This document shows positions 61,471 through 64,000 of a stretch of 64,000 nucleotides of DNA, in pieces; position 1 is the stretch's first letter, and every line of letters begins with the position of its first letter. Location: NCBI RefSeq assembly GCF_028464145.1, contig NZ_JAQPCG010000005.1, forward strand, positions 248,001-312,000, written 5' to 3'. The DNA is from Maribacter sp. PR1. GTDB lineage: Bacteria; Bacteroidota; Bacteroidia; Flavobacteriales; Flavobacteriaceae. The translations under genes and the position numbers were made by a program. The notes under the pieces were generated by a model. The model was not told the DNA's origin and did not search any database. It was given only the letters and a program-made list of their open reading frames with translations.

Positions 61471-61602
61471 TTAATCCTGATTAATAGCCTGTATTTCCGT
61501 TCCCAAGAGAATTCCAATAATTGTCAAGCAAAGAATACTTGAAATCAAAAGTACTTTATTGTATTTCTTTAGATTTTCCGTTTTGTATTTATCTATCCCC
61601 AT
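61471..61602 (-). CDS. Small single-span membrane protein (43 aa)
   Basis: A 43-codon open frame starting at ATG 61602, in the 381-nt gap between the acyl-CoA ligase and marR. The product is basic at its N-terminus (MGIDKYKTENLKKYNK) with one span (VLLISSILCLTIIGILLG) and a short polar tail (TEIQAINQD). It starts 44 nt after the ligase stop on the same strand. Support is compositional only. The rest of the gap holds the operator at 61297 and A+T-rich DNA. Confidence 0.4.
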   Translation of the reverse strand: MGIDKYKTENLKKYNKVLLISSILCLTIIGILLGTEIQAINQD

Positions 61603-61646
61603 AAAAGGGGTTTACTTAATATCTAAAAACATCTATAGACTGTAGG

Positions 61647-63416
61647 CTAATGGCCATAGATGTCATTGTACAAATCAATATACTTTTCCTTTATAATTTT
61701 CCTTCTAAGTTTCATTGTAGGGGTGAGATGTCCTCCTTCAACGCTCCATACTTCTGGCGTAAGTCTAAATTGTTTTACCTTTTCCCATTTTGCAAACTGT
61801 TCGTTGGCTAAATCAACCTCGGTCTGATATTGTTCCAAGACTACGGGATTGACAATAATATCGGAATTTTCGGGAATAGTAATTCCATTTTTAGTTGCCC
61901 AATCGTGTAAATACGCAAAATCGGGTTGAATTAGGGCGGCTGGCATTTTTTCACCTTCGCCGACAACCATCAATTGCTCTATAAATCGGGATTGTTTAAA
62001 ACGGTTCTCCAATAATTGTGGCGCTACATATTTTCCACCCGATGTTTTGAACATTTCTTTTTTACGGTCCGTGATTTTGAGGAAACCATCTGCATCTATT
62101 TCTCCAATGTCTCCCGTATGAAAGTATCCATTCTTCAAGACTTCATTTGTTTTTTCCTCGTCCTTATAATAGCCTAGCATTACATTGGGTCCTTTGCAAA
62201 GTATTTCTCCGTCGTCTGCAATTTTCACTTCCACTTTATCGATTACCCTTCCAACGGTACCCACTTTCCACCCACCTCCTTTTTCTTGATTTACGGAGAT
62301 TACAGGTGAGGTTTCTGTAAGTCCGTACCCTTCCATGACCGGAATACCTGCTGCTCCAAATACCCTACTCAATCTAGGCTGCAATGCTGCGCTACCAGAT
62401 ACCATGGTCGTCAGATTACCACCGAGACCCTCTTTCCATTTACTGAAAATCAATTTTCTGGCCAATTTCAATTGCTGCTCGTACCACCATCCATTTGCAC
62501 CGTAGGGTTCAAACTTTAAACCTATTGAAACGGCCCAAAAGAACAACTTGTTTTTTATCCCGCTCAGAGCACTTCCTTTGGCTATTATAGCATCGTATAC
62601 TTTTTCCAATAACCTTGGAACCACCGTCATTACATTGGGCTTCACTTCTTTAAGATTATCACTTATTTTATCAAGTCCCTCGGCAAAATGAATTTCAATG
62701 CTACAATATTGGTAGAGATAAAGAATCATCCTCTCAAAAATATGGCATACTGGTAAGAAGCTTAAAGCACTGGCGCCGGCTTCAAAGGGAACCCGTTTTT
62801 CACTGGCAATAACGTTGGAAACAATATTATCATGGGATAGCATTACCCCCTTAGGTCTCCCTGTTGTTCCCGAAGTATATATTAAGGTAGCCAAATCGTT
62901 AGCGCCTACCTTTTCTTTTAAGGTGTCCACTTCTTTTTGATTAGATTGGTCTTCCCCCATATCCAGAATCGTTTGCCAATTTTCGCAACTATCGAGAGCA
63001 TCAAAACTGTAAACACCTTTAAGGTGCTTTAATTTGTCTTTGATGCTATTTACCTTGGTAAGTACTTCATCACAGGATACAAAACAATACTTGGCTTCAG
63101 AGTGATTCAAAACATACTCGTAATCCTCTTCTGCAATCGTAGGGTAAATCGGGACTGTTTGCGCTCCCAATTGTAGTACCCCTATATCCATAATATTCCA
63201 CTCCGTTCGATTGGTCAATGAAATAATGGCAATTTTGTCGTTTGCTTTAACGCCAAGTCTAAGCAAGCCACGACTAATGGCGTTTGCTTTTTCGATGTAT
63301 TCTTGGGTAGATGTAGCAATCCATTTGTCATCATACTTCGTAATCAAGGCTTTCTCTAAAGGATAGTTTTCCAGTTGATAATATGGAAAATCGAAAAGGC
63401 GGGTAACTTTTTGCAT
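61647..63416 (-). CDS. Long-chain acyl-CoA ligase (AMP-forming)
   Basis: A 589-residue adenylate-forming enzyme: P-loop-like LATLIYTSGTTGRPKGVMLS (about 174-193), VPIYPTIAEEDYEYVLNHSE (about 86-105), VMEGYGLTETSPVISVNQEK (about 364-383) and the hinge YFHTGDIGEIDADGFLKITD with RKKEMFKTSGGKYVAPQLLE (about 434-473). This is the FadD15/long-chain AMP-ligase layout with a C-terminal catalytic domain; the last Lys is in LRRKIIKEKYIDLY. It activates fatty acids for the beta-oxidation operon downstream. It is separated from marR by 381 nt, so it is probably a separate transcript of the same pathway. No palindrome like that at 61297 is seen in front of it. Confidence 0.93.
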   Translation of the reverse strand: MQKVTRLFDFPYYQLENYPLEKALITKYDDKWIATSTQEYIEKANAISRGLLRLGVKANDKIAIISLTNRTEWNIMDIGVLQLGAQTVPIYPTIAEEDYEYVLNHSEAKYCFVSCDEVLTKVNSIKDKLKHLKGVYSFDALDSCENWQTILDMGEDQSNQKEVDTLKEKVGANDLATLIYTSGTTGRPKGVMLSHDNIVSNVIASEKRVPFEAGASALSFLPVCHIFERMILYLYQYCSIEIHFAEGLDKISDNLKEVKPNVMTVVPRLLEKVYDAIIAKGSALSGIKNKLFFWAVSIGLKFEPYGANGWWYEQQLKLARKLIFSKWKEGLGGNLTTMVSGSAALQPRLSRVFGAAGIPVMEGYGLTETSPVISVNQEKGGGWKVGTVGRVIDKVEVKIADDGEILCKGPNVMLGYYKDEEKTNEVLKNGYFHTGDIGEIDADGFLKITDRKKEMFKTSGGKYVAPQLLENRFKQSRFIEQLMVVGEGEKMPAALIQPDFAYLHDWATKNGITIPENSDIIVNPVVLEQYQTEVDLANEQFAKWEKVKQFRLTPEVWSVEGGHLTPTMKLRRKIIKEKYIDLYNDIYGH

Positions 63417-63511
63417 ACTTGGTTTCTCTAACTTTATTGCAAAATAATGAAAGAACTTGGTATTCTAAATAAGCGATGACAAAAATACTTGTTAATAATT
63501 GTGAATGTGGT

Positions 63512-63543
63512 AAAAAAGAAAGAGCCTGTTATTCACAAGCCCT
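63512..63543 (-). terminator. Terminator after purL
   Basis: On the minus strand AGGGCTTG (63543-63536) pairs with CAGGCTCT (63528-63521), with two G-T pairs, followed by a T-rich run (63520-63512). It lies 28 nt after the purL stop. Confidence 0.65.
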
Positions 63544-63570
63544 ATTTTTATACTAGTTACTGGCAAAGCT

Positions 63571-64000
63571 TTATTTTTCCCGCTCCAACCATTTTCGAGC
63601 ATTAACAAAAGCTTCCAACCATGGTGTTACTTCGTCTTTTCTATCTTTTGGATAATAGGCCCAGTTCCAAGGAAACGTAGAACGTTCAATGTGGGGCATA
63701 GTTACTAGATGTCTGCCCGAGGTATCGCAAAGCATAGCTGTATTGAATGCACTACCGTTAGGATTTGCCGGATAGCCTTCATATCCATATTTGGCCACAA
63801 TATGATAATTATCTTCCGATAGCGGTAAATTAAACTTCCCTTCTCCATGTGAAATCCATACACCTAAGGTTGTTCCTGCCAAGGTGGAGAGCATGACCGA
63901 GTTGTTTTCTTGGATATTGACCGAGGTAAAGTTACTTTCATGTTTATGAGAATCGTTATAGGTCATTTTTCCGTGTGATTTATGATCTGGATTGATTAAA
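63571..64000 (-). CDS. purL: Phosphoribosylformylglycinamidine synthase, C-terminal part (truncated)
   Basis: The frame is open to the edge of the window (last full codon ends at 63999), so the start lies outside. The visible 142 residues are the end of the glutamine amidotransferase domain of the large PurL: NPDHKSHGKMTYND, GTTLGVWISHGEGKFNLP with the catalytic His, and CDTSGRHLVTMPHIERSTFP, then WNWAYYPKDRKDEVTPWLEA. PurL uses glutamine and ATP to convert FGAR to FGAM in purine synthesis. A hairpin terminator at 63512 follows, so this gene is not co-transcribed with the acyl-CoA ligase. Confidence 0.95.
   Translation of the reverse strand, partial: LINPDHKSHGKMTYNDSHKHESNFTSVNIQENNSVMLSTLAGTTLGVWISHGEGKFNLPLSEDNYHIVAKYGYEGYPANPNGSAFNTAMLCDTSGRHLVTMPHIERSTFPWNWAYYPKDRKDEVTPWLEAFVNARKWLEREK

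Noticed and set aside
1-64000. CRISPR arrays, tRNA or rRNA genes, insertion sequences, prophage
   Set aside because: No spaced direct repeats, cloverleaf-like sequences, transposase or phage genes were seen on either strand.

Overview
This window is from a member of the Bacteroidota, most likely a marine Flavobacteriaceae. The sequence is A+T-rich and Shine-Dalgarno sites are sparse. Putative promoters fit the flavobacterial pattern (TTG, then about 20 nt, then TAnnTTTG). The gene content is typical of the family: 2TM-domain proteins, a LETM1-related protein, DUF4331, DUF2141, DUF2490 and DUF547 proteins, TPR lipoproteins, a TPS/TPP fusion, and a fad operon led by a MarR regulator. I cannot name the genus. 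I saw no rRNA, tRNA, CRISPR array, transposase or prophage.

Layout. 1-3.0 kb: the end of a secreted protein with a sugar-binding jelly roll and a cupredoxin domain, followed by a TIM-barrel sugar epimerase and a Gfo/Idh/MocA oxidoreductase, ending in a terminator. 3.1-8.2 kb: a LytS/LytTR two-component locus. A DUF2141 protein, a TPR protein and a histidine kinase with a C-terminal 2TM domain are followed by five small tandem 2TM paralogues and a LytTR response regulator. The two transcription units start with the same ~63-nt element, which carries a LytTR-type half-site. 8.3-20.3 kb: LETM1-related protein, DUF4331 operon, TPR lipoprotein, MMPL transporter, DUF547 protein, glycosyltransferase, double-VOC protein, an ECF sigma/anti-sigma pair and a Cu-Zn SOD lipoprotein. 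Three promoters here look ECF-type (AAAC-N16/17-CGTA). 20.4-33.3 kb: DUF2490 protein, S9 peptidase, TPMT-like methyltransferase, tricorn-like S41 protease, GNAT, an A+T-rich DEDDh exonuclease that looks acquired, a frameshifted lipoprotein gene and several small envelope proteins. 33.4-38.2 kb: three consecutive exported amidohydrolases and a CDP-alcohol phosphatidyltransferase. 39.0-42.4 kb: one 1129-residue lipoprotein combining ThuA, a PQQ-type propeller, PKD and cytochrome c.

43.2-51.9 kb: a long minus-strand run (TPS/TPP, propeller-SnoaL protein, MFS transporter, frameshifted TMEM175-type channel, M28 peptidase, a 35-residue membrane ORF, M1 peptidase), divergent from a GH15 enzyme. Trehalose synthesis and a probable trehalose hydrolase therefore share one 102-bp control region. 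53.8-63.4 kb: a PLP decarboxylase, then fatty-acid beta-oxidation (MarR, FadB-type, thiolase and acyl-CoA dehydrogenase, with an acyl-CoA ligase upstream). A perfect 28-bp palindrome overlaps the marR promoter. The window ends inside purL.

The best candidates for something not previously described are: (1) the 2TM array with its duplicated LytTR-type promoter; (2) the putative local ECF regulon; and (3) the MarR palindrome controlling the fad operon. Two single-base frameshifts, each inside a three-C run, also deserve checking because they may be assembly errors.
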